DNA of 64,000 nt from Parahoeflea olei (GTDB lineage: Bacteria; Pseudomonadota; Alphaproteobacteria; Rhizobiales; Rhizobiaceae), in NCBI RefSeq assembly GCF_001703635.1, contig NZ_LQZT01000023.1, positions 170,280 through 234,279 on the forward strand. The letters are read 5' to 3'. Made by a program: the position numbers and the translations under genes. The notes under the pieces were generated by a model. It was given only the letters and a program-made list of their open reading frames with translations, was not told the DNA's origin and ran no database searches. This document shows, piece after piece, positions 1 to 9,217 of this stretch; the stretch's first letter is position 1, and the number at the start of each line of letters is the position of its first letter.

Positions 1-1179
1 ATCGACGAAGCCCACGGGCTGGGCATGATGGTGCTGCTCGACGTGGTCTACAATCACTTCGGCCCCGACGGAAACTATCTCGGCACCTATGCCCCCGATT
101 TCATGGACGAAACCGCGCCCACGCCCTGGGGCGGCGCAGTCGCGGTGGCGCACGCGCCGGTGAGGCGCTTCATCATCGACAACGCGCTGATGTGGCTCGG
201 CGAGTACCGCTTCGACGGGCTGCGCTTCGACGCAGTCCACGCGATCGGCAACACCCATTTCCTCGATGACATGGCGGCCGAGATCCTGGCGCATCTGCCC
301 GGCCGCGAGATCCATCTCGTGCTCGAAAACGAGCACAACGATTCCGACCGGCTGCTGCCCGGCGGCTACGACGCGCAATGGAACGACGATTTCCACAATG
401 TGCTGCACGTGCTGCTGACCGGCGAGAGCGAAGCCTATTATGCGGGCTTTTCCGCCGACCCCACGGCCAAGCTCGCGCGCTGCCTGCTCGAAGGCTTCGT
501 CTACCAGGGCGAGGACCCCGGCAGCGGCCCGCGCGGCAAGCCAAGCGCTCACCTGGAGGCGACCCGCTTCGTGAGCTTCCTGCAGAACCACGACCAGATC
601 GGCAACCGCGCCATGGGCGACCGGCTGATCTCCTCGGTCGATCCGGAGCGGCTCAAGGCGGCGGTCGCCCTGCTGCTCTTGTGCCCGCAGATCCCGATGC
701 TGTTCATGGGCGAGGAGACCGGCAGCCGCTCGCCCTTCCTGTTCTTCACCGATTTCGAGCACGGGCTCGCCGATGCGGTGCGGGAGGGTCGTCGGCGCGA
801 ATTCGCGAGGTTCTCGGCGTTTTCCGACCCCGCGACCCGCGAAAGGATCCCCGATCCCAACGCCCCGTCCACCTTCGATGCCTCCGAGCCGCTACCAGGT
901 CCCGATGCGGCCGAGTGGCAGGCGTTCTACCGGAGCCTGATCGCGCTCAGGCACCGCCACATCGTGCCGCGGCTCAGGGGCGCGCGCGGGCTTGACGCCA
1001 CGGTGTTGGGTGAAGGTGCGGTCACCGCCCGCTGGCGCATGGCCGACGGCGCGACGCTCGGCATTGCCGTCAATCTTGGCGGGTCGGACGCGGATTTTCC
1101 GGACCCGCGCGGCGAGATCGTGTATGCGCTGGGAGAGGCGGGCGCGCCCGCAAGTTTCTCCGCTTGGATCGACCGATGA
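1..1179 (+). CDS. treZ: malto-oligosyltrehalose trehalohydrolase, 3' part (TreZ)
   Basis: Cytoplasmic GH13 enzyme that releases trehalose from the end of maltooligosyl-trehalose, the second step of the TreY-TreZ route. The reading frame is open from base 1, so the gene begins outside the window; 392 residues remain of a protein usually near 590, and the N-terminal domain is missing. Visible GH13 signatures are RFDGLRFDAVHAI (nucleophile Asp at about residue 77 of this fragment), VLENEHND (acid/base Glu, about 109) and NHDQIGNRAMGDR (about 196-208), the last typical of TreZ. The stop TGA overlaps the ATG of the next gene (malQ), and treY follows, so the three form one transcription unit. Confidence 0.93.
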   Translation: MDEAHGLGMMVLLDVVYNHFGPDGNYLGTYAPDFMDETAPTPWGGAVAVAHAPVRRFIIDNALMWLGEYRFDGLRFDAVHAIGNTHFLDDMAAEILAHLPGREIHLVLENEHNDSDRLLPGGYDAQWNDDFHNVLHVLLTGESEAYYAGFSADPTAKLARCLLEGFVYQGEDPGSGPRGKPSAHLEATRFVSFLQNHDQIGNRAMGDRLISSVDPERLKAAVALLLLCPQIPMLFMGEETGSRSPFLFFTDFEHGLADAVREGRRREFARFSAFSDPATRERIPDPNAPSTFDASEPLPGPDAAEWQAFYRSLIALRHRHIVPRLRGARGLDATVLGEGAVTARWRMADGATLGIAVNLGGSDADFPDPRGEIVYALGEAGAPASFSAWIDR

Positions 1180-3248
1180 CACACTTGTATGAACTGGCCC
1201 GCGCGGCAGGTTTGCAGATCGACTGGCAGGACGCAGTCGGAGCCCCGCAGCGTGTGGGCGACGACGCCTTGCGCAAGGTGCTCGCCGCGCTCGACCTGCC
1301 CGCCGGCTCGGACGCGGAGATTGAAGACAGCCGGGAACGGCTGCATGCGGCGCAGCGCGACATCCGCTTCGTCTCCGCCGATATCGGCGAGCGCATAGGC
1401 CTGCCGCACGGCTTCGGCGCGCCCGGTGAGGCCGAACTCCGGCTCGAATCCGGCGAAACCGTGCCGGTCCGCATCGATCAGGACGAGGGCGGGCTCTCCA
1501 TCCTGCCGGTCGACGTTCCGGGCTATCACGATCTCGCGCAGGGCGGAGGCGAACTCCGCATCGCCGTGGCGCCGCGGCGCTGTTTCTCGGTCGCCGATGC
1601 CGCCGCCGGGCGCAAGCTGTGGGGACCCGCGGTGCAGGTCCCCTCGCTCCGGCATGCGGGCCATCCGGGCTTCGGCGATTTCGGCGCGCTGGCGGAAGCC
1701 GCCCGGAGCTTCGCCGCCCACGGCGCCGACGTGCTGGCGATCAGCCCCACGCATGCGCTGTTTCCCGCCGATCCGGGGCGCTTCAGCCCCTATTCGCCCT
1801 CGAGCCGGTCCTTTCTCAACATCCTGTTCGGCGATCCCGCGCTGATCGGGCATCCCCCGGAGGCCAGCGGTGCGTCCGGTGGCACGATTGGGGGATCGAC
1901 CGGCGAGTTCATCGACTGGGAGCACGCCATCCCGGCGCGGCTTCAGGCCCTGCGCGCGACCTTCGCCGCGCGGAGCGACCAGGTGCGTTCCGCGGTTGCG
2001 GCTTTCCGCGCCCGGGGCGGGCAGGCGCTCGAGCAGCACGCGGTGTTCGACGCGCTGCATGCCCGCTTCTTTGCCGAGGGAGCCGGCGGCTGGCAGCAAT
2101 GGCCCTCCGCGTACCACGATCCGGAAGGCGCCGCGGTCGCCGAATTCGCCGGTCGCCACAGCGAGGAGGTGGATTTCTACGTGTTCGCCCAGTGGCTCGC
2201 CACGGCGAGCCTCGAAGCCGCGCAGAAGGCCGCCACCGATGCCGGCATGGCGGTGGGGCTCGTCTCGGATCTCGCCGTCGGCATGGATCCCGGCGGCAGC
2301 CATGGCTGGAGCCGCCGCGACGAACTCCTGACCGGCCTGTCGGTCGGCGCGCCGCCGGACGTGCTCGGCCCGGACGGGCAGAACTGGGGCCTCACCAGCT
2401 TTTCGCCGATGGCCCTGAAGCGCACCTGCTTCGAGGGCTTCATCGCCACGCTGCGCGCGGGCCTCAGCCATGCCGGCGGCATCCGCATCGACCATGCGCT
2501 CGGGCTCAACCGGCTCTGGGTGGTGCCGCAGGGCGGCACGGCCGACGAGGGCGCCTATCTGCATTTCCCGCTCGAGGACATGCTGCGCATTCTCGCCATC
2601 GAATCCGTGCGCGCCCGCGCCGTCGTCATCGGCGAGGACCTGGGCACCATTCCGCCCGGCCTGCGCGACCGGCTCGAGGCGCGCGAGGTGCTCGGCATGC
2701 GCATTCTCTGGTTCGAGCGCGAGTGGGACGGAAGCTTCATTGCGCCCGAGCGCTGGCAGCGGCAGGCGACCGCGATGACCGGCACCCACGACCTGCCGAC
2801 CGTCGCCGGCTGGTGGCGCGGGCGCGACATCGACTGGACCTGGCGTCTCGGCCGCAGCTCGCGCGCCGAGAACGAGGCGGCCGACCGCGAGGCGCGCGCG
2901 CACGACCGGGCCCGCATCTGGCAGGCCTTCGAGGCCGCCGGCTCCGCGACCGGGCCGCAGCCGGGGCCGGACGATACCGACACGTTCGCCGATGCGGCGC
3001 TCGCCCATGTCGGCGCGACCGCCTGCGAGCTGGCGATCGTACCGATGGAGGACGTGCTCGGCCTCGTCGAGCAGCCGAACCTGCCCGGGACCATCGACGA
3101 GCATCCGAACTGGCGCCGCCGCATGCCCGGCACCACGGACGCGCTGCTCGCCGGCCCCCGCGTGGCCGCGCGGCTTGCCCGCCTCGACCGCTCCCGGCGC
3201 GGCGACCCCGTGTCGGCACAGGCGAACGGCGAGGCCGGGGGCTCATGA
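1176..3248 (+). CDS. malQ: 4-alpha-glucanotransferase (amylomaltase)
   Basis: GH77 enzyme of 690 residues that transfers maltodextrin segments between acceptors. In this setting it would lengthen short maltodextrins so that TreY can use them. Visible motifs: IRIDHALG (nucleophile Asp439), IGEDLGTIP (Glu487) and GTHDLPTVAGWW (about 536-547), the GH77 catalytic set. The start is taken at the ATG whose bases overlap the treZ stop; a TTG four codons upstream is in frame but less likely. The stop overlaps the treY start in the same ATGA manner. A 4-alpha-glucanotransferase placed between treZ and treY links glycogen or maltodextrin turnover to trehalose formation. No debranching enzyme (treX) is seen in the window. 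Confidence 0.92.
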   Translation: MTHLYELARAAGLQIDWQDAVGAPQRVGDDALRKVLAALDLPAGSDAEIEDSRERLHAAQRDIRFVSADIGERIGLPHGFGAPGEAELRLESGETVPVRIDQDEGGLSILPVDVPGYHDLAQGGGELRIAVAPRRCFSVADAAAGRKLWGPAVQVPSLRHAGHPGFGDFGALAEAARSFAAHGADVLAISPTHALFPADPGRFSPYSPSSRSFLNILFGDPALIGHPPEASGASGGTIGGSTGEFIDWEHAIPARLQALRATFAARSDQVRSAVAAFRARGGQALEQHAVFDALHARFFAEGAGGWQQWPSAYHDPEGAAVAEFAGRHSEEVDFYVFAQWLATASLEAAQKAATDAGMAVGLVSDLAVGMDPGGSHGWSRRDELLTGLSVGAPPDVLGPDGQNWGLTSFSPMALKRTCFEGFIATLRAGLSHAGGIRIDHALGLNRLWVVPQGGTADEGAYLHFPLEDMLRILAIESVRARAVVIGEDLGTIPPGLRDRLEAREVLGMRILWFEREWDGSFIAPERWQRQATAMTGTHDLPTVAGWWRGRDIDWTWRLGRSSRAENEAADREARAHDRARIWQAFEAAGSATGPQPGPDDTDTFADAALAHVGATACELAIVPMEDVLGLVEQPNLPGTIDEHPNWRRRMPGTTDALLAGPRVAARLARLDRSRRGDPVSAQANGEAGGS

Positions 3249-5698
3249 GCCCGCGCGCGAGCTACCGGTTCCAGTTCCACAGCGATTTCACCTTCGCCGA
3301 GGCCGAGGCGCTGGTGCCCTATCTCGAGCGCCTGGGCGTGAGCCATGTCTACGCCTCGCCGGTCACCACCGCCGCGCCCGGCTCCATGCATGGCTATGAC
3401 GTGGTCGATCCGACCCGGGTCGATCCCGCTTTGGGCGGCGAAGAGGGACTTGCAAGCCTGTCGGCGGCGCTGCGCGCGCGCGGCATGGGCCTGATCATCG
3501 ACATCGTGCCCAACCACATGGGCGTGGCGGGCAATGACAATGCCTGGTGGAACGACGTGCTGCAGAATGGCCGCGACAGCCGCTACGCACACTTCTTCGA
3601 CATCGACTGGCGCCGGCCGCTGCTGCTGCCGCTGCTGGGCGCGCCACTGCCGGAGGCGCTGGAGAACGGGGATATCGCCCTCGATGCAAGCGGCGGCGAA
3701 CCGGACCTGGTGCTTTATGGCGAGCGGCGCCTGCCGCTCAGGCGCGAGGACCACGCCCGCGCCCGCGCCGGGCTCGCAGCGGACGACCTACCGGCCCTGC
3801 TCGACCACCAGCACTACCGGCTCGCCTGGTGGCGGGCGGCCGACGACGAGCTCAACTGGCGCCGGTTCTTCACCATCAACGATCTCGCCGGCCTGCGCGT
3901 CGAGGACCCCGAGGTGTTCGAGGAGAGCCACGCGCTCTACTTCCGGCTCTACCGGGAGGGTGTGATCGACGGCGTGCGCATCGACCATGTCGACGGCCTG
4001 ACCGACCCCGCCGGCTATTGCCGCAGGCTCAGGGCGCGCTTCGACAGCATCCGCCAAGCCGCGCGCCTGCAAGATGACCCGGCCTATATCGTCGTCGAAA
4101 AGATCCTGGGGCCGGGCGAGGGGCTCGCCACCGACTGGGGCGTCGACGGCACCAGCGGCTACGATTTCATGGAGGATGTCTCGGCGCTGCTGCACGACCC
4201 CGCCGGCGCGCAGCCGCTCGGCGCGCTCTGGTCGCGCTTCAGCGGCCGCACCCGCGATTTCGAGGAGCAGGAACTCCAGGCGCGCCAGGACATGCTCGAC
4301 TGGTCCTTCGACGGCCAGTTCGAGGCCTGCGTCGCCGCCTTCGTGGCCCTGGCGGCCTCGAGCCAAACGACCGCCGGCCTGACGCGCGGCATGCTGCGCC
4401 GGGCGATAAGGCGCATGCTCTGGGTGTTCCCGGTCTACCGCACCTACGGCACCGGCGCGTCCGCGCCCGAAAGCGACGCCTGGGTGCGCGAGAACGTGCG
4501 CGCCAAGGCCGCGCGGTTCAGCCCGCCGGGGGAAGACATGGTGGTCGATCATATCCTCGCCTGGCTTGCGGGCGAGGGGCCTGGCGCGCCGGCGCTTGCC
4601 GCTGTCGCCGTGCAGCGGTTCCAGCAGCTCTCGGCGCCGATCGCTGCCAAATCGGTGGAAGACACCGCCTTCTACCGGCACGGGCTTCTGCTCTCGCGCG
4701 CCGATGTCGGCTTCGACGCCTCGCGGTTTTCCCTCTCCGTCGGGGCCTTCCATCGCGCCATGATCGAACGCGCCCGCGATTTTCCCCGCTCCATGCTCGC
4801 CACCGCCACCCATGACCACAAGCGCGGCGAGGACCTGCGGGTGCGGCTTGCGGTGCTGAGCGCCATTCCCGGCCTCTGGCGCGACCGTGTCGAGCGCTGG
4901 GACGACATGGCGGGCGGGGATGCCAGCGGCGTCGTGCCGGGCGACCGCTACATGCTGTTGCAGACGCTGTACGGCGCCTGGCCCCCGGGGCTCGCGCCGG
5001 ACGATCGCGTTGGCCTTGGCGCCTATGCCGACCGCATCGCCGACTGGCAGAGAAAGATGCTGCGCGAGGCCAAGCTGCACACGTCCTGGGAGGCGCCGCA
5101 GGAAACCTACGAAGAGGCCTGCGAGAGGCTGTCGCGTGCCCTGCTCGATCCGTCGGCGTCCCCGGAGTTCCTGGCCGACCTCACGGGGTTCGTCGATCTC
5201 ACGGCCGGCGCGACGCTTTCCAACATGCTGGTGCAGACCGGATTGCGCTGCATGGCGCCGGGCATGCCGGATCTCTACCAGGGCGCCGAACTCGCCGATT
5301 TCAGCCTGGTCGACCCGGACAACCGCCGGCCCGTCGATTTTGCGCAGCGCGAGGCTGCGCTCGACGATCCGGACAGCGCCGCGCCGGGCCTTGCCGGCGG
5401 CGCCAAGATCGCGCTGATCCGCGATCTGCTCGGGCGACGGCGGGACAATCCGGCGCTGTTCGCGCGCGGCGCCTACCAGCCGATTGCGGTGAGCGGCGAC
5501 CGCGCCGGCCATGTGCTCGCCTTCCGTCGCAGCCATGGTGCCGACTCTGTCCGCTGTGTGTTCGCGCTCCGCTGCGCCGATGCGCTTCTCGGCAGCCCGG
5601 ATCCGGCGCCGTTCGCGTCGTGGTGGGGCGACACCGCGCTCGAAGACGGCACGCCGGTCGCCCGCCTGCTGGCCGGTTCGCCGGTTCACGTCGGCTGA
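3245..5698 (+). CDS. treY: malto-oligosyltrehalose synthase (TreY)
   Basis: GH13 intramolecular transglucosylase of 817 residues that turns the reducing end of a maltodextrin into an alpha,alpha-1,1-linked (trehalose) end, which TreZ then cuts off. The N-terminus SYRFQFHSDFTF and the stretch HVYASPVTTAAPGSMHGYD are TreY hallmarks. Catalytic motifs are IVPNHMG (about 88-93), GVRIDHVDGL (nucleophile Asp247) and VVEKILGPGE (acid/base Glu285); ATHDHKRGED lies further on. Its ATG overlaps the malQ stop by four bases, so translation is coupled. The same frame stays open far upstream through malQ, but that is a high-GC shadow, and homology begins only at this ATG. Confidence 0.93.
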   Translation: MSPRASYRFQFHSDFTFAEAEALVPYLERLGVSHVYASPVTTAAPGSMHGYDVVDPTRVDPALGGEEGLASLSAALRARGMGLIIDIVPNHMGVAGNDNAWWNDVLQNGRDSRYAHFFDIDWRRPLLLPLLGAPLPEALENGDIALDASGGEPDLVLYGERRLPLRREDHARARAGLAADDLPALLDHQHYRLAWWRAADDELNWRRFFTINDLAGLRVEDPEVFEESHALYFRLYREGVIDGVRIDHVDGLTDPAGYCRRLRARFDSIRQAARLQDDPAYIVVEKILGPGEGLATDWGVDGTSGYDFMEDVSALLHDPAGAQPLGALWSRFSGRTRDFEEQELQARQDMLDWSFDGQFEACVAAFVALAASSQTTAGLTRGMLRRAIRRMLWVFPVYRTYGTGASAPESDAWVRENVRAKAARFSPPGEDMVVDHILAWLAGEGPGAPALAAVAVQRFQQLSAPIAAKSVEDTAFYRHGLLLSRADVGFDASRFSLSVGAFHRAMIERARDFPRSMLATATHDHKRGEDLRVRLAVLSAIPGLWRDRVERWDDMAGGDASGVVPGDRYMLLQTLYGAWPPGLAPDDRVGLGAYADRIADWQRKMLREAKLHTSWEAPQETYEEACERLSRALLDPSASPEFLADLTGFVDLTAGATLSNMLVQTGLRCMAPGMPDLYQGAELADFSLVDPDNRRPVDFAQREAALDDPDSAAPGLAGGAKIALIRDLLGRRRDNPALFARGAYQPIAVSGDRAGHVLAFRRSHGADSVRCVFALRCADALLGSPDPAPFASWWGDTALEDGTPVARLLAGSPVHVG

Positions 5699-5773
5699 GA
5701 CCGTCCGGCCGGGTCGGCGCGGAAAAGCCGGAAATGACCGGTTTGCAGGCCGGCCTGTTTGACCGGCTGGCGG

Positions 5774-5992
5774 CTACTCGTTCGGGCCGCGCTTCTTGAT
5801 CACGCCGAAATCACTCGATTTTTCATGGGACGCGGCGATCTCGACGCCTTCGGCCTGCAGCCCCCGGCGCAGCAATTCGCGGACGGCGGAGGCGCGGCTC
5901 GGCATGCGCTGCCTGAAGCGCCAGTCATCGATGGCGTTGAGTTCTTCCTGCGCCACCATGATTTGCAGGCGCTCATTTCGTTCCCGATACAT
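5774..5992 (-). CDS. small ribbon-helix-helix-like protein
   Basis: Seventy-two residues reading away from treY. The core ERLQIMVAQEELNAIDDW followed by PSRASAVRELLRRGL has the strand-helix-turn-helix pattern of CopG/Arc-type DNA-binding proteins: a short amphipathic strand, then a helix, a turn rich in R and S, and a helix ending in LLRRGL. The last 20 residues are polar. AGGAG sits directly against the ATG, closer than ideal. No toxin partner is visible, so it is more likely a lone regulator than an antitoxin. The upstream AT-rich stretch (about 6018-6060) could hold its promoter. The function is inferred from pattern only. Confidence 0.5.
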   Translation of the reverse strand: MYRERNERLQIMVAQEELNAIDDWRFRQRMPSRASAVRELLRRGLQAEGVEIAASHEKSSDFGVIKKRGPNE

Positions 5993-6229
5993 CTCCTCAG
6001 CCCCCGGTCAATTCGGCATGTGTGTATAAGTGAGTATTTATAGCCTTTGTTTCAAGTGGCTCAAAAGATGCGAGTTACGCACTGTGCGTCCTCGTCTCAA
6101 CCGTGGTCTTTATATCGCCACAGCTTCATCCGATATTGAGGGAAGGGAGGATGCATTCGGGGGCGGAAATTCTCACACGCGATTGACGCATCGCTCAGAT
6201 CATCAATTCGAAGCCAGGGAGAGACCCGC

Positions 6230-6655
6230 ATGGACAAGACCCCGAAAATCCTGATCGTCGTCGACGAGCCCGGCATGATGGTGGACATGTTTCTCGAGCT
6301 GGAAGGCCGTGGATTCGCCGTCGAGCCGGTGAAGCCCTCCGATTGCGCCGATCGCGTCTCGCACCATGCCGTGGACGTGGCGATCTTCGATCTGCACAAG
6401 TTCGATACCACCGCTATGGCCATCGTTTCGCGCCTGCACGGCCGGGAGATCCCGGTGATCACGCTTGGCAACAGTCCGCCCGAGGGGCCGGACCGGGGCG
6501 TCGGCGCGCTGCTCAGCCTGCCGAAGCCTGTCGATTACAACCGGCTCGCCGACTTTCTGTCCGACCTGATCAAGCGGCCGCGCACGCACTGGTCCCCGGC
6601 CGGAACCGCCATTCATGGCGCTGGCTACCACGATCGTGAATCCTCCGTCGGCTAG
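6230..6655 (+). CDS. stand-alone response-regulator receiver-like protein
   Basis: A 141-residue single-domain protein resembling CheY-type receivers. The first strand ILIVVDEPGM keeps an acidic pair (Asp12, Glu13). AIFDLH places the presumed phospho-acceptor at Asp54, VITLGNS gives the conserved Thr78, and SLPKPVD the conserved Lys99. There is no output domain; residues 115-141 are a polar tail. A purine-rich stretch (agggagaga) precedes the ATG. No histidine kinase is adjacent, so the partner is unknown. The Asp54 loop (DLHKFDT) departs from the usual D-x-x-(M/L)-P pattern, so phosphorylation is likely but not certain. Confidence 0.7.
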   Translation: MDKTPKILIVVDEPGMMVDMFLELEGRGFAVEPVKPSDCADRVSHHAVDVAIFDLHKFDTTAMAIVSRLHGREIPVITLGNSPPEGPDRGVGALLSLPKPVDYNRLADFLSDLIKRPRTHWSPAGTAIHGAGYHDRESSVG

Positions 6656-6805
6656 CCGGCCCTGCCTTTCGGCACAGCACGCCTTCCCTTTGTCCTCCCC
6701 GAAATCATGGTTCCCGACCGGTGACATCGCGCACCGGTGCGGCGGGTGACGGTCGCTCCGGCAGCACTGGTCCGGACCGATGGTCCGGGGCTGCCCGCCC
6801 CTGTG

Positions 6806-7906
6806 TCACATCACCTCGGCGCGCTCGCCGCCGAACTCGGTTCCGAGGGCCCGGTGGGCTTCGAATACCGATTCGGGCAACAGCACCGGGCGGTTGTCGG
6901 GCAGCCGCTGCAGCAGCGCCTCGATGCGCCGGCGCGAGGGCGCGAGCACCCGGGTCGCATAGTCCTGTGCCTGCCCGGCCTTGAGAACAGCTTCGGCGAA
7001 GTCGTAGAGCTTGCGCGTGTCGGTCCAGTGCGCGCACAGCATGATCAGGTCATGCCCGGCGTTGAGAATGTCGGCGGCCAGGCCCGGGGCCTCGCGATAG
7101 TCGTCCATCGCATGCATGCCGACATCGTCGGTCACCACCACGCCCTGGTAGCCGAGTTCGGTGCGCAGGCAATCGCGCACGACCTTCTGTGACAGCGTCA
7201 CCGGGTTTTCGGTATCGAGCGCCGGCACCATCAGGTGCGAGGTCATGACCACCGGAATGCTGGCGCCGATCGCCGCCTTGAACGGCACCAGTTCGCGGGC
7301 GTCGAGCGTGGCGCGGTCGGCCTGGGCGGTGGGCAGCGTGTAGTGTGAATCGCCGGTGGTGTCGCCATGGCCGGGGAAATGCTTGACGCAGGCGAGAACC
7401 TTTTCGCTCTGCTGTCCGCGGGCGAAGGCGAGGGCCGCCCGGGCGACCGCCTCCGGGGCGGCGCCGAAGGCCCGCGCGCCGATCACCGGATTGTCCGGAT
7501 TGGAATTGATGTCGGCCACGGGGGCGTAGTTCAGGTTGAAGCCCAGTGAGGCCAGTTCGTGGCCCATGGCGCGCCCGATCGCTTCGGCCTTGCCGGCCCA
7601 GTGGGTCGCGTATTCGAAGCGGGTGACAGGGGCGGGGGCGCGCACAACCCGGCCGCCCTCGTGATCGACCGACATGATGAAGCGGTCGCGCTTCAGGCAG
7701 GCGGCGATGGCTTGCCGCAGTTCGGCAAGCTGCCGGTGCCAGTCGGCATAGAAGGCGGTCTGGTCGAAATTGTCGCGGAACAGGATCACGCCCGCCGGCT
7801 GCACCTTTTCGAGAATCTCGCGGTCGATCTCGTGCAGCGTGGGGCCGGGCCGGAGCCCGAGAATGAAGTGATGGCCTGCGTCAGACAGTTTCAGGGTTTC
7901 GGGCAT
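6806..7906 (-). CDS. nagZ: beta-N-acetylhexosaminidase, GH3 (NagZ)
   Basis: A 366-residue glycoside hydrolase family 3 enzyme that removes GlcNAc from anhydro-muropeptides during cytoplasmic peptidoglycan recycling. The key motif KHFPGHGDTTGDSH (residues 175-188) carries the flexible His/Asp acid-base loop specific to NagZ. VVTDDVGM holds the nucleophilic Asp (260 or 261), and SVDHEGGRVVR (79-89) is also typical. There is no signal peptide, which fits a cytoplasmic location. The length is near that of other alphaproteobacterial NagZ proteins. The gene stands alone between the receiver gene and znuA. Confidence 0.92.
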   Translation of the reverse strand: MPETLKLSDAGHHFILGLRPGPTLHEIDREILEKVQPAGVILFRDNFDQTAFYADWHRQLAELRQAIAACLKRDRFIMSVDHEGGRVVRAPAPVTRFEYATHWAGKAEAIGRAMGHELASLGFNLNYAPVADINSNPDNPVIGARAFGAAPEAVARAALAFARGQQSEKVLACVKHFPGHGDTTGDSHYTLPTAQADRATLDARELVPFKAAIGASIPVVMTSHLMVPALDTENPVTLSQKVVRDCLRTELGYQGVVVTDDVGMHAMDDYREAPGLAADILNAGHDLIMLCAHWTDTRKLYDFAEAVLKAGQAQDYATRVLAPSRRRIEALLQRLPDNRPVLLPESVFEAHRALGTEFGGERAEVM

Positions 7907-8003
7907 GGCCGGTCCGCCGATGTGTTCGGGTAAGCGTGGAAACGATCGCTACACAACGGGTATAAACTGGCGTCAGGCTTGTGTCCCGCATTTTCGGGGG
8001 AGC

Positions 8004-8035
8004 GGCCGGCCCCTGTCCGTGGACAAGGGCCGGCC
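8004..8035 (-). terminator. hairpin downstream of znuA
   Basis: Two 15-base arms (8004-8018 and 8021-8035) are complementary apart from one position and are separated by only two bases. The structure lies just past the znuA stop on the minus strand. No strong run of T follows, so it may be a Rho-type 3' end or an mRNA-stabilising hairpin rather than a classical intrinsic terminator. Confidence 0.45.
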
Positions 8036-8055
8036 CGGCGTTCGCGGATTGCCGC

Positions 8056-9096
8056 TCAGCCGTCCTGGGACAGGCAGGTCGTGAGCGAGGTCGACATGGC
8101 GCGGATCAGCTCGAAATAGAGCCCGGGGCCGGGCTCAAGGCCGGCGCCGAGCGGATCGAGCACGCCGGACCGGGCCTGCGTGCCTTCGAGCACGGTTGCC
8201 ACCAGCTTGGGCTCGAACTGCGGCTCGGCGAACACGCAGGCCGCGCCCAGTTCCTTCACCCGTGTCCGGATTTCCGCGATCCGCTCCGCGCCCGGCAGGA
8301 CTTCCGGCGAAACCGTGATCGAGCCCGAGGCCGGAATGTCGAAGCGGTGTTCGAAATACTGGTAGCCATCGTGAAACACCACGAAGCCCTTGCCCCGGAC
8401 CGGCTCGATTTGCTGCGCGACCTCCTGGTTCAAGGCATCGAGCCGGGCGCGCACGGCCTCGGCATTGGCATGATAGCGCGCGCCGTTGTCGGGATCGGCT
8501 TCGACCAGCGCGGTCTCGATCTCGCCGACCATGGCCTTGGCATTGACCGGGTCGAGCCAGACATGGGCGTCGAAGGCGCCATGCGCGTGATCATGGTCAT
8601 GCCCGGCCTCATGATCGTGCTCCGCCTCGGGATGGTCGTGCCCGGACTCGTGAGTCTCGTGAGCGTCGTGATCGTGGCCCGCTTCGCCCTCCTGTTCGCC
8701 GGCTTCACCGCCATGGTGGTGCGGCTCGAACGCCCCGCCTTCGCGAAAGCCGAGCTTGACGAGGCCCGGCGCATCGAGCAACTCGACGGTCTTGGCCTTG
8801 GCGCCGATCGTCTCCAGCGGCTTTTCGAGAAAAGCCTCGAGCTCGTGGCCGACCCAGAAGATCAGGTCGGCCTGCTCCAGCATCTGCGCCTGCGAGGGCT
8901 TGAGCGCATAGGTGTGCGGCGAGCCTGCGCCTTCGATGATCAGCCCGGGCTCGCCGACCCCTTCCATGACCGCGGCGACAAGGGAATGCACGGGCTTGAT
9001 CGAGGCCACCACATGGACCTCGGCGCGGGCGGTGCCGGCAAGGCCGGCAAGCAGCGTGGAGGCGAGGAGCAGGGTGAGGCTTTTGCGGTGAAGCAT
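8056..9096 (-). CDS. znuA: zinc ABC transporter substrate-binding protein (ZnuA)
   Basis: Periplasmic Zn(II)-binding protein of 346 residues. The N-terminus (MLHRKSLTLLLASTLLAGLAG, then TARA) is a clear signal peptide. VASIKPVHSLVAAVMEGVGEP and GAGSPHTYALKPSQAQMLEQADL are cluster A-I motifs, with the metal-ligand His in SPHTY. A long loop from about residue 124 to 180 is very rich in His, Asp and Glu, the zinc-capture loop of ZnuA-type proteins. Further ligand regions are HDGYQYFEHRF and CVFAEPQFEPK. It is divergent from znuC-znuB-zur across a 121-base AT-rich gap, so one regulatory region probably serves both directions. Confidence 0.95.
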   Translation of the reverse strand: MLHRKSLTLLLASTLLAGLAGTARAEVHVVASIKPVHSLVAAVMEGVGEPGLIIEGAGSPHTYALKPSQAQMLEQADLIFWVGHELEAFLEKPLETIGAKAKTVELLDAPGLVKLGFREGGAFEPHHHGGEAGEQEGEAGHDHDAHETHESGHDHPEAEHDHEAGHDHDHAHGAFDAHVWLDPVNAKAMVGEIETALVEADPDNGARYHANAEAVRARLDALNQEVAQQIEPVRGKGFVVFHDGYQYFEHRFDIPASGSITVSPEVLPGAERIAEIRTRVKELGAACVFAEPQFEPKLVATVLEGTQARSGVLDPLGAGLEPGPGLYFELIRAMSTSLTTCLSQDG

Positions 9097-9120
9097 TGGG
9101 GTCTCCGGTTGGTTGGCTTG

Positions 9121-9170
9121 TCACGTTATTTAATTACATATTTGCGTAACGGTATAACGTGTGGGATAAC
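9121..9170. promoter_or_regulatory. candidate Zur-controlled divergent promoter region
   Basis: The znuA-znuC intergenic region is locally AT-rich in an otherwise very GC-rich window. It contains imperfect inverted GTAAC/GTTAT elements, GCGTAACGGTATAACGTG at 9144-9161 and GTTATTTAATTAC at 9125-9137. Zur boxes of alphaproteobacteria are AT-rich inverted repeats of this general kind, and zur itself is in the operon. The exact operator is not established. Confidence 0.4.
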
Positions 9171-9217
9171 GCCGCGCAACCCCTTGCGCCGTTCGATGCG
9201 AAAAGGTCAAATCAGCC

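Noticed and set aside
927..3104. Long minus-strand open frame opposite malQ (about 725 codons)
   Set aside because: It is the mirror of a real gene in high-GC DNA, is rich in Arg, Ala and Gly, and shows no family motif. Similar long frames opposite treY, the ABC transporter and the 34-36 kb genes are rejected for the same reason.
1619..3244. Upstream extension of treY by over 500 codons
   Set aside because: TreY homology begins at the ATG at 3245, which overlaps the malQ stop; the upstream part lies in another frame of malQ.
5774..5992. Antitoxin of a toxin-antitoxin pair
   Set aside because: No small toxin gene lies on either side of the ribbon-helix-helix-like gene.
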